Source: Thereva unica (taxonomy: Eukaryota; Arthropoda; Insecta; Diptera; Therevidae). Taken from it: a stretch of DNA of 64,000 nucleotides. Under the pieces are notes generated by a model. That model had not been told where the DNA came from. It made no database searches and saw only the letters and a list, made by a program, of their open reading frames with translations. Both the position numbers and the translations under genes were made by a program. The DNA is taken from NCBI GenBank assembly GCA_949987705.1, contig OX465281.1:176528516-176592515 (forward strand). The letters run 5' to 3'. Shown piece by piece: positions 1 to 12,982 of the stretch (positions are counted from its first letter, which is position 1; each line of letters starts with the position of its first letter).

Positions 1-830
1 CTACTATGCACTAGATGCACGATGCACTTTTGTTGTAAAAGAAAATGTGGGAAAGTACTTACAGGATGATCCGAAAAATGTTGCGGGTTGTTGTCATATA
101 TATTTTTTTTGGATACTGTAGCCCTACGCTGGATACTGCAGCCCAGATGTAATTAAAGTTGATAATGATACGGTGTAGATGTTAGCGATGAAGTCTTCTT
201 AGAAGTCAAGTTGTAGTTATATAAGCGTTGTAGTTATACATATATTTTTGGATACTGCAGCCCAAATGTATTAAAGTTGATAATGATGTTAGCGATGAAC
301 GATGAAGGCAGGTCAAGTTGTAGTTGTATAATAAAGTTGTAATATATATTAAAGTTGTAATATATATAAAGATGAAACTGGTAAAATTTCTGTTTGTAGT
401 GGTTTTACAACCATCCCACCGCTGCCACCAATGTAGAGTGTCCGTTGGGCCTCCGGTCCTCGGTCTACAAATTACTCTGTAAAAGAAAATTACACCTCGC
501 ACTTGTTCTTGAATAAGTAAAACTCGCACTCGTTTTTGTTAACAAAATTTATTGGACTCGGAAAAAGATATCAGGAGTTAGACCGGCGACTCAACGAAGA
601 CTGAAGACTTCTCTTCAGTCTTGTCGGTAAGTCACCGCGATCCACGCACTCAGAAATGCAAGCGTAGCAGTTTTTAACTGATAAGTATATTTGAAATATG
701 AACCGAGTTAGCTTTTGATAGGAATGAAATATTTTTAACGGATGCGATTTAGCTTAATTGCCTTTTGTGAAATTGAATATCGGCGTGTGTTTTGAAAAGA
801 CGCTTGGCTGGCATTTCTGGGTGTGTGAAT
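1..830. repeat. AT-rich repeat region with a partial tandem duplication
   Basis: No gene seen. A segment beginning GGATACTGCAGCCCA at about 131 recurs at about 250. Each copy is followed by AAAGTTGATAATGAT, a GTTAGCGATGAA motif and GTCAAGTTGTAGTT, so this is a degenerate direct duplication with a spacing near 119 bp. A further partial unit starts at 111. The minus-strand open frame over 206-529 is low-complexity and is not believed to be coding. Confidence 0.55.
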
Positions 831-835
831 CGCTT

Positions 836-885
836 ACTTCTTCTTCTTCTTTAACGGCTCTACAACCGGGATCCGGTCCTGACCT
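836..885 (-). repeat. Possible 3' tail of a degraded LINE
   Basis: On the minus strand the sequence reads ...GTAGAGCCGTTAAAG followed by a short (GAA)n run. This resembles the simple-repeat 3' tails of arthropod non-LTR elements. No reverse transcriptase sequence is attached, so the call is tentative. Confidence 0.25.
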
Positions 886-1029
886 CGCGGTGAATCGCTT
901 ACAATGTTCTTAAATTAATGGGGTGATTACAACAACCTGAAAAATTAATATTATTTATTGAAAGTTTATAAATTATAATTTTACCAGGATACGGATATGT
1001 TCATGTAAATGTTGTCACCTTATAGGAAT

Positions 1030-1946
1030 CTAATGCCTAATCTCCAATGGCAAAACCAACCACGAACCAACCAACCAAAATGCTGCTTCCTATTCCTTCC
1101 CATTGTAAATTGAATTATCCGTCTCGCTCGTGTTTTGGTCGACATGGGTTAACTTTTCGTTTGTGTTAGTTAAACCATTTGAGTTGCCAGATGAAATTCA
1201 GCGGGTTTCTTGCAGCGGCTCTAAACAATTTAGTGCCAATAAATGTCAAAAATCAAGTCATAAATGACGTGGAGTGTAATTGCAATATCCCGCCAAAAAA
1301 TATCACAACAGAAAACGCCAAAATGGCATTTAATTGAAACGTATGAACACGGACGGGGTTGGTATCTAATTTCCTCATAATTCAAGGTATGTATTATGGA
1401 CCATAAAACTTACACAAACACTTTAGAACATTTAAAAAAAAGTGCGGAAGAGACGTAATTTTATATCTATCCAAGCATTGCGCTCTCAATTCAAGGCTCT
1501 GGATAAACGATAAACCCCATAGTTTATTGAGGAATCAAGGACATCCCTCAGTATTTCTGATACAATTGCTACATCTAAGGCTGTAATATAAATAGTAAAT
1601 GGTCTTAAGGTCCTCAAAAATTAATAATGCAAACACAATGAATATTCAATAGCATTTAATCAAAACAAACGATACAATTCGCGCTATAACATCCTGCCAA
1701 CTCATTTAGCCCTTCTCTTCCTGTAAACCTGTAGATGGCGCAGCCTTGGAGCCCTTGCATAGAGCATCTTTGGGATGTTTTAAACCAAAAACTATAAAAC
1801 TAGCCAAATATCAAATAAAAATAATAATAAAATTGACATTTCACATCTACATTGATAGAAATGTGTATGAACACATTTTGTCAGCTAATTCAGCCTACTG
1901 GTACGTGGTTGGTTCGTGGTTGGTTTTCCCATTGGAGATTAGGCAT
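1030..1946. repeat. Inverted repeat pair of about 40 bp
   Basis: The segment GCCTAATCTCCAATGG with the following CCAACCACGAACCAACC (1030-1074) recurs in reverse complement at 1907-1946, about 830 bp away. The intervening DNA has no supported gene. The open frame 1746-2033 crosses one arm and looks accidental. This may be an old MITE or solo TIR pair. Confidence 0.45.
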
Positions 1947-1949
1947 AAG

Positions 1950-2683
1950 GGTCCGATATTCACCAACCGACAGCTAAATAAATATTTGATATTTTTAGAA
2001 ATAAAATTACAATTACGAACGCGGCAAAAGTAGTAACAAGTATTTCAAATCGCAATTTGAAATTTGACTGTACGTATGTACTACGAACTACATTACATAT
2101 AATTTTTATATTTTTAGCACCTAGCGCTATCTGACACCATAGTTGCGACTAACCACTTTTATATAAACACTTTTTGTTAATCATCAAATGCCATCTGGCA
2201 TCAACAGTGCAAGCAAAAACTTGTCGAATAACTAGTAACACCGCCATGGATCTAAATTGAATATACTATAAGGCTCATTGTCCTACTACCCCTTATAACA
2301 CACTTAGCGAGGTGTGTTATGAGAACTCGGTCTCCTATAATAGCTTTAGGTAAGGGTGTTATACAACAGCAACATTCCTCTTGGCCTAAAATTTACAAGT
2401 ATTATCAGAATATAGTTTTATAATATTCTTACATAACACCGCTATACGACCTTTAAGAATAATATTCAAGTACAAATATAAGACTGTATGTGTCTTGCGA
2501 CTACCGTGATTTCATTTATGTACATATTATTTTGTACATTTAAAATTCTTTAAAAAGGCTTAAAATAGTGAAAACAAATAAAATTATGCCTCCATTATGT
2601 TCATATTTTTATAAAATGAACAGAGTCATAATTATTTGAATTTTGTCTATTGCTAATGCAAATTTTGCTGCGAAAGAAATTGC
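1950..2683. other. Intergenic, no gene seen
   Basis: AT-rich DNA without a supported gene. A copy of the GCCATGGATCTAA motif at about 2242 matches the units of the minisatellite near 11.2-11.7 kb, so it is a dispersed repeat. Confidence 0.5.
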
Positions 2684-2687
2684 ATTG

Positions 2688-3476
2688 GGGTAGAAATTTC
2701 TCAAGTGAGCTCATGATTTTCGACGTTGAAAGCAAAATTAAAACCAAGCTGCAAAAAATAATCTACTTGGTAGTCTCAAGTCACGCCATGAATATTTTTG
2801 GAAAAAATTAATTTGTTTATGAATAATGGTGGATTGAATATTTTGGCATCGATTGATTGTAAAATTATTTTCTCGTAGACGATACGATGAAAATTATTGA
2901 AAATTTGGGAAAATGATGTGAAATAAATACGATTTACTTTAGTGTGCGGAACAACATAATAATTTATTATTGTTACTAATTTTTAATCATTTTTTTATAA
3001 ACAAATACTGATTTGGCCCTGTTCTCAATGCAATATTCGAAATTTTTTTCGAGGAGTGTAATCTATGAAGGATCACGATTAAAATACCGTTTCAAACTTT
3101 TTGTGATCGCTCTTCGGGTTGGTAAAAAATACTATTGTTTATAGTCCATTCAAAACGCGAGGGGGGTGTTACAAAATAACACCGTTAAGAAAATCGAACC
3201 CTAAAGGTTTTTGGGTTCGCTGATCACGAAAATCGAGGTCCCGCGGTCCTAAAATTAGGGCGTCACCCCTAAAAATGCAAAAAACACCCCTTTTTAGGGG
3301 GTTTTCGTGATTACTTCAGTAATAATGAAAACTAATGCGATGAAATGCACTTTTTTTAATATTTATTTGCGAAGGTGGTTGATTTATACTAAATTAAGGC
3401 AAACTTTATGGTAAGCTTGGTTTTAATTTTGCTTTCAACGTCGAAAATCATGAGCTCACTTGAGAAATTTCTACCC
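2688..3476. mobile_element. MITE with about 60-bp terminal inverted repeats
   Basis: The ends are inverted copies starting GGGTAGAAATTTCTCAAG and running about 60 bp through GAGCTCATGATTTTCGACG. The element is 789 bp and flanked by ATTG on both sides (2684-2687 and 3477-3480), consistent with a 4-bp target duplication. There is no coding capacity. The superfamily cannot be assigned from the termini alone. Confidence 0.8.
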
Positions 3477-4368
3477 ATTGATAAAATATGGTATGATACC
3501 TCCGAAAAATACTTATCGCCCTTAAAATTTTGCGGATAAATCAACACGAAAAAATTAATTATTTTTTATTTATTCTTTAGAAAAATCTAGGAACATGTCC
3601 AAAATGTTATCTGTGGCATAATGTTTCAATATAACATAAAATTATTTAAAATCAAAGAAAAACGAATTATAAAGGAGAATGGACAAATTGGGCCTAATGA
3701 CCAATACACATGAGATATTATTTTTGTGATAGATCTTAACACACAACTAACGAGAAAAATAATAAAAAAAATCAAATGTACCGGGTTCTTATACAGCTAC
3801 GTCGAATAGTTTTATTTGATTATGTCAAATATTTTGCAATTATTAAATGTTTTTCAATAGGAGTGAAAGAATATTACTTTAAAATATTTAGTCCAGGCGC
3901 TAGAGCAGTGAAAGCTATTACTTTTGGTTATGGCGTGATGTAACGAACTTTTTTGGTGGAATCGGTCAGAAATGATATCCTCAACAATATTTAGAGGGTG
4001 CGCAAGCATGAAACTCCCAGGAAAACTTTTGGTAGCCCAAAAACTGAAAAGTTCACTAAAAATTCCCTGTTTTTTGGCCTTTCTTGTTAAATATGTCTTA
4101 ACGGAGGCTTCTAGGCCAAAAATTTGTTGAGCATGTTTTGTTCGTTATTGAATTTGCTAAAACTTACCCTAAGGTGGATTTTCGAAATTTGAATTTTTGC
4201 ATTGCAAAATAGCCGAAAACCGCGAAAAAAAGTACCTCACTTTAAAGTTAGCACAAGGAAAGGAGGGACCATTATCTTCCAATTTAATTCTGGAATTAGA
4301 TAGTTAAAGGCATGATTAACTTATATCCAAAACCCGATCACGGTCGGTCAAATAGTTTTTGCATAATG

Positions 4369-7277
4369 AATTTTGCAATTAAGTGAATTTAAAAAGTTAA
4401 ATTTGTTAATGCGCCAAAAGAAAAACTCCCATGTTGGTCCTGATTTTTTTACGTATGCTCTAAGACTCTCTTTACAATATCCAATCATTAAAATTCTGGT
4501 TTTTAAATTTTTTTTATGGTTTTTAATTTTTTTAAGATTTTTGGCAAAAAACTGCAACTAAGGCGTTTTTTCCACAAAAATTGCTAACTCGGCGACGCCA
4601 GGAATGCTAGGCGCGTTTCAAATTCGCTCGAAAAAGGACTCAGTTTCTATTGAGCACAACTTTCAATAAAATATTGTTAAACATAATTTCTTAAACAAAG
4701 TAGAAAAATTAACGGATTTTGTTTGAATTTTTTTTGTTACTAGCTCGGACGTGGTGCGGCTTGCTGCACGGAACGTTAAAACATTTAAAATTAATCCAAA
4801 ACTTCAAAATTAAAATCTTCATAACTAGTGAACAAGACAAAACTAATATAGTCTTGGCCTTAGTCTTGCGAGCACGGCTAAGCCTTAGTCTTGGTCTTAC
4901 GAGCATGGCTAAGTGGTATTCTTGGTTTTGCTTAATGTACAAGCCGAAGACAAGACTTCGAGACCAATATAGAGGTAGGGAACAGCTTTAAATACCTAGA
5001 AACAATAGTGTCGTCAACAAACGAAGAGCTGGAGGAAGTTAAAAGCAGAATACAACAGGGCATTCAAAGTTTTTATTCACTGCGTAAAGTACTTCAATCA
5101 AGATTGTTATACAGGAAAACTTTTGAACTATACAAATCTCTTATAAGGCCTGAAGTCGCAAACTAATTAGAAGCTTTTGAGAAAAAAATCTTAAGACACA
5201 TTATTGGACCATTAAACGTAAACGGTATGTGGAAAATCAGATAAAATGATAATCAGATATAAGGGAATCATAATCGGTGACAGCAGGATGGCCGAGGAAA
5301 AGCTGCCGTAGATACAGAAGCTGAACACCGGTTGGGCGTACGAAATTGGAGGACTCTAGCCAGTCAGCGAGAAGCTTGGAGGAGAAAACTGAATGACTAT
5401 TCTTGTACATCACTATTCTTAACTATTAACGAAAAACCAACTATTCCTTAAAAATTTTGGAACATTAGATTAAAAATGCATTTATTTGAAGTGTGACCAA
5501 AACTATCTGCGTATTCTGTTAAAGCCATGAACGTTAAAACTAGGCTTGCGAGGTGGTAATGAGCTGGTTACTTTTACATAGGGAGTCCTAGGGTGGTAAG
5601 TACATACCGTAGGCATTATAGACGAAGACTTATTTCAGAGGTGAAATGTATTAATTTAATACATATATTACCATGTAAGGTATGCAGGATAAATTACTGC
5701 TACTCTTTTCAGCATTGCTTTCCGAAATTACCATTCCATTTCTGCTACATTTGGTGAGGATTTTACCAGCAAGAAATCTTTTTGACTGCACTTTGTCGGA
5801 ATAAACTCAAGAAAAGAGGCTTCGACAAAACAAAGACAAAGAATAATAAAAGCACATTAAATCTCCAACTAATATATTCCACAAGTCATTAGCTAGTTGC
5901 TTACAGCCATTACAATGTAAAGACTTCCAATTTCCTAAATTTCCAATAGAATTTTTCGATTACCATGCAGGCCGTTACACAAATCATTAAAGAATTCTTG
6001 GGTTACAAAAGTAACCCCTCGCTAGTTTTCCTGCTGAAGTTACTCGCGATGAAAGAATACCAGTGTAGATTAACTTGAAGAACCGGCTCTTCTGCTGCTG
6101 AATGAATATTAGTCTAGAAACTCACAATGACATCCTTTGTATTGTACAATTGTACTAACACCACGCTCTAAGCAACTACTCGGCCTCTACTATGTAGTCT
6201 GAAAAAATTTGTCCATATCGATTCATCCAGTAAAATTAAACCTTTTTGATTCCTTTTTGAAATATAAAAAAAAAGCAGTTAAATTTGTGCAATAGAAACT
6301 GAGTCCTTTTTCGAGCCAATTTGAAACGCGCCTAGCATTCCTGGCGTCGCCGAGTTAGCAATTTTTGTGGAAAAAACGCCTTAGTTGCAGTTTTTTGCCA
6401 AAAATCTTAAAAAAATTAAAAACCATAAAAAAAATTTAAAAACCAGAATTTTAATGATTGGATATTGTAAAGAGAGTCTTAGAGCATACGTAAAAAAATC
6501 AGGACCAACATGGGAGTTTTTCTTTTGGCGCATTAACAAATTTAATTTTTTAAATTCACTTAATTGCAAAATTCATTATGCAAAAACTATTTGACCGACC
6601 GTGATCGGGTTTTGGATATAAGTTAATAATGCCTTTAACTATCTAATTCCAGAATTAAATTGGAAGATAATGGTCTCTCCTTTCCTTGTGCTAACTTTAA
6701 AGTGAGGTACTTTTTTTCGCGGTTTTCGGCTATTTTGCAATGCAAAAATTCAAATTTCGAAAATCCACCTTAGGGTAAGTTTTAGCAAATTCAATAACGA
6801 ACAAAACATGCTCAACAAATTTTTGGCCTAGAAGCCTCCGTTAAGAGATATTTAACAAGAAAGGCCAAAAAACAGGGAATTTTTAGTGAACTTTTCAGTT
6901 TTTGGGCTACCAAAAGTTTTCCTGGGAGTTTCATGCTTGCGCACCCCCTAAATATTGTTGAGGATATCATTTCTGACCGATTCCACCAAAAAAGTCCGTT
7001 ACATCACGCCAAAACCACTGGAAATGCTCCAGCGCCCGGACTAATTACTAAAGTCACTAATTCTAACCACATAGAGCCACATGGAATTATAATAACACAA
7101 TATACCTGTTACAAAAATAATAATAAGTGTATTTCGACTATAGGGCGTAATAAACGTTCTATGTACCTATGCGAGAGTGAATTACAACCCGGTACGTTTA
7201 AATTTTTTTTTTATTTTTCTCTTTAGTTGTGTGTTATGACCTATCACAAAAACAATATCTCAAGTGTATTGGTCAGC
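4369..7277. repeat. Tandem duplication, copy 1 (2909 bp)
   Basis: This block begins AATTTTGCAATTAAGTG and ends GTATTGGTCAGC. It is followed head-to-tail by a second copy at 7278-10187. The two copies look identical wherever compared, apart from one extra T at about 7514 (GGAATTGC against GGAATGC at 4604). It contains the inner part of the left arm, the core and the whole right arm of the long-TIR element. Confidence 0.85.
4975..5400 (+). pseudogene. Non-LTR reverse transcriptase C-terminal remnant (copy 1)
   Basis: The plus strand reads a degraded LINE tail. A segment with FKYLETIVSSTNEE, then SLRKVLQSRLL, YKSLIRP and FEKKILRHIIGP matches the region after the polymerase palm in RTE/Jockey-like ORF2 proteins. 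A stop follows the IRP motif and further breaks follow the IIGP motif. No palm motif or endonuclease is present. It is a fossil trapped inside the long-TIR element. Confidence 0.6.
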
Positions 7278-10187
7278 AATTTTGCAATTAAGTGAATTTA
7301 AAAAGTTAAATTTGTTAATGCGCCAAAAGAAAAACTCCCATGTTGGTCCTGATTTTTTTACGTATGCTCTAAGACTCTCTTTACAATATCCAATCATTAA
7401 AATTCTGGTTTTTAAATTTTTTTTATGGTTTTTAATTTTTTTAAGATTTTTGGCAAAAAACTGCAACTAAGGCGTTTTTTCCACAAAAATTGCTAACTCG
7501 GCGACGCCAGGAATTGCTAGGCGCGTTTCAAATTCGCTCGAAAAAGGACTCAGTTTCTATTGAGCACAACTTTCAATAAAATATTGTTAAACATAATTTC
7601 TTAAACAAAGTAGAAAAATTAACGGATTTTGTTTGAATTTTTTTTGTTACTAGCTCGGACGTGGTGCGGCTTGCTGCACGGAACGTTAAAACATTTAAAA
7701 TTAATCCAAAACTTCAAAATTAAAATCTTCATAACTAGTGAACAAGACAAAACTAATATAGTCTTGGCCTTAGTCTTGCGAGCACGGCTAAGCCTTAGTC
7801 TTGGTCTTACGAGCATGGCTAAGTGGTATTCTTGGTTTTGCTTAATGTACAAGCCGAAGACAAGACTTCGAGACCAATATAGAGGTAGGGAACAGCTTTA
7901 AATACCTAGAAACAATAGTGTCGTCAACAAACGAAGAGCTGGAGGAAGTTAAAAGCAGAATACAACAGGGCATTCAAAGTTTTTATTCACTGCGTAAAGT
8001 ACTTCAATCAAGATTGTTATACAGGAAAACTTTTGAACTATACAAATCTCTTATAAGGCCTGAAGTCGCAAACTAATTAGAAGCTTTTGAGAAAAAAATC
8101 TTAAGACACATTATTGGACCATTAAACGTAAACGGTATGTGGAAAATCAGATAAAATGATAATCAGATATAAGGGAATCATAATCGGTGACAGCAGGATG
8201 GCCGAGGAAAAGCTGCCGTAGATACAGAAGCTGAACACCGGTTGGGCGTACGAAATTGGAGGACTCTAGCCAGTCAGCGAGAAGCTTGGAGGAGAAAACT
8301 GAATGACTATTCTTGTACATCACTATTCTTAACTATTAACGAAAAACCAACTATTCCTTAAAAATTTTGGAACATTAGATTAAAAATGCATTTATTTGAA
8401 GTGTGACCAAAACTATCTGCGTATTCTGTTAAAGCCATGAACGTTAAAACTAGGCTTGCGAGGTGGTAATGAGCTGGTTACTTTTACATAGGGAGTCCTA
8501 GGGTGGTAAGTACATACCGTAGGCATTATAGACGAAGACTTATTTCAGAGGTGAAATGTATTAATTTAATACATATATTACCATGTAAGGTATGCAGGAT
8601 AAATTACTGCTACTCTTTTCAGCATTGCTTTCCGAAATTACCATTCCATTTCTGCTACATTTGGTGAGGATTTTACCAGCAAGAAATCTTTTTGACTGCA
8701 CTTTGTCGGAATAAACTCAAGAAAAGAGGCTTCGACAAAACAAAGACAAAGAATAATAAAAGCACATTAAATCTCCAACTAATATATTCCACAAGTCATT
8801 AGCTAGTTGCTTACAGCCATTACAATGTAAAGACTTCCAATTTCCTAAATTTCCAATAGAATTTTTCGATTACCATGCAGGCCGTTACACAAATCATTAA
8901 AGAATTCTTGGGTTACAAAAGTAACCCCTCGCTAGTTTTCCTGCTGAAGTTACTCGCGATGAAAGAATACCAGTGTAGATTAACTTGAAGAACCGGCTCT
9001 TCTGCTGCTGAATGAATATTAGTCTAGAAACTCACAATGACATCCTTTGTATTGTACAATTGTACTAACACCACGCTCTAAGCAACTACTCGGCCTCTAC
9101 TATGTAGTCTGAAAAAATTTGTCCATATCGATTCATCCAGTAAAATTAAACCTTTTTGATTCCTTTTTGAAATATAAAAAAAAAGCAGTTAAATTTGTGC
9201 AATAGAAACTGAGTCCTTTTTCGAGCCAATTTGAAACGCGCCTAGCATTCCTGGCGTCGCCGAGTTAGCAATTTTTGTGGAAAAAACGCCTTAGTTGCAG
9301 TTTTTTGCCAAAAATCTTAAAAAAATTAAAAACCATAAAAAAAATTTAAAAACCAGAATTTTAATGATTGGATATTGTAAAGAGAGTCTTAGAGCATACG
9401 TAAAAAAATCAGGACCAACATGGGAGTTTTTCTTTTGGCGCATTAACAAATTTAATTTTTTAAATTCACTTAATTGCAAAATTCATTATGCAAAAACTAT
9501 TTGACCGACCGTGATCGGGTTTTGGATATAAGTTAATAATGCCTTTAACTATCTAATTCCAGAATTAAATTGGAAGATAATGGTCTCTCCTTTCCTTGTG
9601 CTAACTTTAAAGTGAGGTACTTTTTTTCGCGGTTTTCGGCTATTTTGCAATGCAAAAATTCAAATTTCGAAAATCCACCTTAGGGTAAGTTTTAGCAAAT
9701 TCAATAACGAACAAAACATGCTCAACAAATTTTTGGCCTAGAAGCCTCCGTTAAGAGATATTTAACAAGAAAGGCCAAAAAACAGGGAATTTTTAGTGAA
9801 CTTTTCAGTTTTTGGGCTACCAAAAGTTTTCCTGGGAGTTTCATGCTTGCGCACCCCCTAAATATTGTTGAGGATATCATTTCTGACCGATTCCACCAAA
9901 AAAGTCCGTTACATCACGCCAAAACCACTGGAAATGCTCCAGCGCCCGGACTAATTACTAAAGTCACTAATTCTAACCACATAGAGCCACATGGAATTAT
10001 AATAACACAATATACCTGTTACAAAAATAATAATAAGTGTATTTCGACTATAGGGCGTAATAAACGTTCTATGTACCTATGCGAGAGTGAATTACAACCC
10101 GGTACGTTTAAATTTTTTTTTTATTTTTCTCTTTAGTTGTGTGTTATGACCTATCACAAAAACAATATCTCAAGTGTATTGGTCAGC
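7278..10187. repeat. Tandem duplication, copy 2 (2910 bp)
   Basis: Head-to-tail copy of 4369-7277. The junction is at 7277/7278, where GGTCAGC passes directly into AATTTTGCAATT. The outermost part of the left arm is present only once (3688-4368), so the duplication unit is offset from the element boundaries. That favours unequal exchange, replication slippage or an assembly effect over a second insertion. Confidence 0.85.
7885..8310 (+). pseudogene. Non-LTR reverse transcriptase C-terminal remnant (copy 2)
   Basis: This is the duplicate of the LINE remnant at 4975-5400, carried along by the 2.9-kb tandem duplication and with the same stops. It is not an independent insertion. Confidence 0.6.
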
Positions 10188-10195
10188 AGGCCCAA

Positions 10196-11200
10196 CTCCC
10201 ATAATGTTTTGCCCATTGCCCTTTATACTGGTTTCATTTCTCTTTTTTCTAGTTAAAAGGAAAATATGCCCGATTTTTTTTGTTTTGGTTAAAACTTTTA
10301 CAAGCCTACTTCTCGAATTTACCCTTTATTGTGACCCTTATTAGTCTGCTAAAGTAGCCTATTCTATAATTAACACCATTTTGCTCAAAGCAATAACTAA
10401 TACTACTTTTAAGAGTAGATGAAGCTGTATCACTTATTTGTTTTATTGTTTCTTGCACTATACACAGTAAATAATTTTTTTTAACTGCTCTGCAGAATGT
10501 ACCACTTGTTTTTAACTTTTTCCACTTTGCTATTCTAACTACAAAGGTTTGAAAAACAACAATTATTGGATGTATTTACGTAAATGACTGAAAATATGGT
10601 TAAACTGTCATAATGTTTTTAAAATAATCTTGTAAAAAGCTGTTTTTTTATAATATCTTTAAATGAGACTTAATATTTATAACTCTCTTATAAAAACTTC
10701 ATATGAAATTACATGCTTATAGAATTTTTACACAAAGTATTTATTAGACTTTACTTTTATAATATTCTTATAAGATATGCGCCACAGCTTCGAGTAGTTT
10801 GTTCTTAAAAAATTCTTGTGCATAACTCTTAAAAAAATCCATTCTTACTTTTCTTATAATTTATTTTCACAAAGCCATTACAAGAATGTAATCAGAGTAA
10901 AATATCTTCTGAAAAGATAAACTTACTGTTAAGGGTTTTAAATAAGGCTGCACTCTTCGCGAAAGACTTTATAAACTCAAGTAAAACCCAGTTCTTGAAA
11001 CAGTCGGATCTAAATACGCTATTAGAAACGATTTTAAGGAAAAGCCTTAATAAACAATTTAAAAGAAAGATCTCTTTATGAAAAATCTAATAAGAGCTTT
11101 ATAAGCCTAATTTCAATTATTCCAAGAGTCTTGACTTCTAAATTGTTACTTGGGTATATTCCTTATTGTATTTTACTTATCCTACCCTTTCATTTGATAC
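10196..11200. other. AT-rich stretch, no gene seen
   Basis: Low-GC DNA with many TTCTTATAA-like words and no supported open frame or RNA gene. Confidence 0.5.
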
Positions 11201-11745
11201 CCATGTTGAGGAGGTTGTGAAGAAAATGGTAATCCGCCCTCTTAAGATGACCGCCATGGATCTAATGGTATATTGAGTATACTATATTGCATATTGTGTT
11301 CTACTTATGATACCCTTTCATTTCACACCCATGTCTAGAGGATGGTGAAGAAAATGGTAATCCGTCCTCTTTACATAGATGATCGCCATGGATCTTACGG
11401 TACATTGGGTAAACTGTATTGTTTATTGTGTTCTACTTATGAGTATTCTATATTACTTATTGTATTCTACTCATCACACCCTTTCATTTCATACCCATGT
11501 CGAAGCGGTTGTGAAGAAAATAGCAATCCGCCCGTTTGCAATGGCCGCCATGGATCTAACGCAATAGCTTATTGCATTCTACTTATAATACCCTTTCATT
11601 TGATACCCATGTCGACGTGGTGGTGAAGAAAATGTTAATCTGCCCTCTTGAGACGGCCTCCAGGATCTAACGAAATAGATTATTGTATTCTACCCTTCCG
11701 TTTGATAGCCATGTCGAGGAGGTTTTAAAGAAAATGCAATTGTTA
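11201..11745. repeat. Degenerate minisatellite, about five units
   Basis: Units of about 100-165 bp begin CCCATGTCGAGGAGGTTGTG, continue with GAAGAAAATGGTAATCCG and GCCATGGATCTAA, and end CCTTTCATTTGATA. Starts are near 11201, 11328, 11494, 11604 and 11707. Single relatives occur at about 45490 and 61710 next to Helitron-like sequence, so the family is dispersed. Two overlapping open frames here are by-products of the repeat. Confidence 0.75.
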
Positions 11746-11956
11746 GTTTAATGGAAGCATTTTTATCGTTAGGAATTGTAAGATAAGTATGTCGCTTAAA
11801 AGAACGGTGTATTATTAACCTAAGTACTTAGTGTCCTACAAAATTTTTTTGTTGAAAAACATATACAGCTGTCAACATTTAAATAGCAGTAGTCCAAAAA
11901 ATTTCTAAATAGTTAAATATATTTCAAGTAGTAGTAATAAATATTTACACGTAAGT

Positions 11957-12290
11957 AGGTGTAGAGGCACTTGTGACTGAGAACCAGGTCACGGGGCGTG
12001 GTCTCTGTGGAATGTGGAATGTAGGTCAACGAAAGTGGCCTTGAGACTGGTTCTCGCTTGCGTGAATGAGTGCGGAACTGGTTTAGGGAAAGTGACTTTG
12101 GGGCTTAGCGGTGGACTCGGTCAGGGAAAGTGTGGCTTGGGACTTGGCGGGCTGCTCGGTGAGGGAAAGTGGTTTGGGACTTGGCAGGGGTCGGTGGCTT
12201 GGCAGGTTGGGCGGAAGCTACAGGCGGCGGCGGTAGCTTTTGCCCGGTCTGCGACGGAAGGTATTTACTCAGACTCGTACTGCGCCCTAG
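11957..12290 (+). repeat. Left terminal inverted repeat of the Polinton
   Basis: A GC-rich block starting AGGTGTAGAGGCACTTGTG is repeated in near-perfect reverse complement at 57727-58042, 46 kb away. It contains internal short repeats of GGGAAAGTG and CTTGG(G/C)ACTTGGC type. Hundred-base TIRs beginning with AG and carrying minisatellite-like words are usual for Polintons. Apart from one 18-bp indel the arms match closely. No clean 6-bp target duplication can be seen: the flanks read GTAAGT and TACTCA. The open frame through it is GC-driven and not a gene. Confidence 0.75.
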
Positions 12291-12982
12291 TCTCTGCAGA
12301 GCAGGTCCGGGACTGGGTCAGGGTCAGTGGTTTCGGAAACAAAAACAAAAACTGCAGCGGTAGAAATTTGAGCGGCAAAATCTATCGGCATAAAAGGAAA
12401 AACAAAACAACGGATGTGCTGCAGTTCGACTATTGCATGATTGTTGTTGTTGTTATTACCTGAACAGACAGACACTGTGGAAAAGTGTACCTCGGCAAAG
12501 GAAACACATGAACGACCCGTGGATTTATCACATAACTAGATGAATGCCTGTGCATGTGCCCCTTACTCCCAGGAAGACACTTTGGATGAAAGTAAAAGTG
12601 ATACTTTCGATGCCAATGAGAAATTCTTAGGCGACGGCGGGGGCGAATGTTGAGAACCGGATAGCTCGAACTTGAGGATGGGTACATCATGGCTATGGGG
12701 ATGTAGGTTAAGAAATTCTACAGGTTGCATCGAAAGTAAACCTGAAAACCTGAAAATGACTAGAGATAGATGCTATTAAAAAAACAATATGTTATTTGAA
12801 CATTTTTATTTTATTTTCTAAAACTGGATTTATTATTACACTCAGTTGTGAAATTCTGTTTTTAAACCTAAATGTATCTACTGCATACTGCTCCCATGAT
12901 CCTTTCCTACTTTGTCTGTATGCGAAACTCCATACTACCATATATTTAACTTGTGGGTCTTCATTGAAACTTATTTTCTTTC
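12291..12982. other. Polinton subterminal region, no gene recognised
   Basis: Between the left TIR and the BIR gene lie about 690 bp with only shadow frames. No polymerase B sequence is present here. Confidence 0.5.

Larger units (their letters stand above)
3688..10195. mobile_element. Long-TIR DNA element with duplicated core
   Basis: The outer ends TTGGGCC at 3688 and GGCCCAA at 10189 begin inverted repeats of nearly 1 kb: about 3688-4650 on the left, and its reverse complement at about 6300-7277 and again about 9210-10195. The arms are diverged in their outer half and nearly identical in their inner half. Between the arms is about 1.6 kb holding a dead LINE fragment. The overlapping mirror-image frames in the arms are artefacts of the inverted repeat. 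No transposase is recognisable, so it is non-autonomous or of an unassigned type. Confidence 0.7.

Noticed and set aside
1746..2033. 95-codon frame near the left edge
   Set aside because: It starts in a repeat, crosses an inverted repeat arm and has no domain.
4348..10136. Overlapping open frames of 62-97 codons in the long-TIR element
   Set aside because: The same peptides appear on both strands as mirror images of the inverted arms and repeat with the 2.9-kb duplication. Composition is AT-driven and no domain is visible.
11342..11626. Open frames across the minisatellite
   Set aside because: The repeat unit lacks stops in two frames, and the peptides differ between units as expected for non-coding repeats.
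12014..12463. 149-codon frame in the left Polinton TIR (and its mirror at about 57.8-58.0 kb)
   Set aside because: The frame results from GC-rich short repeats without stops. It lies in a terminal repeat, ends in simple sequence, and no family was recognised.
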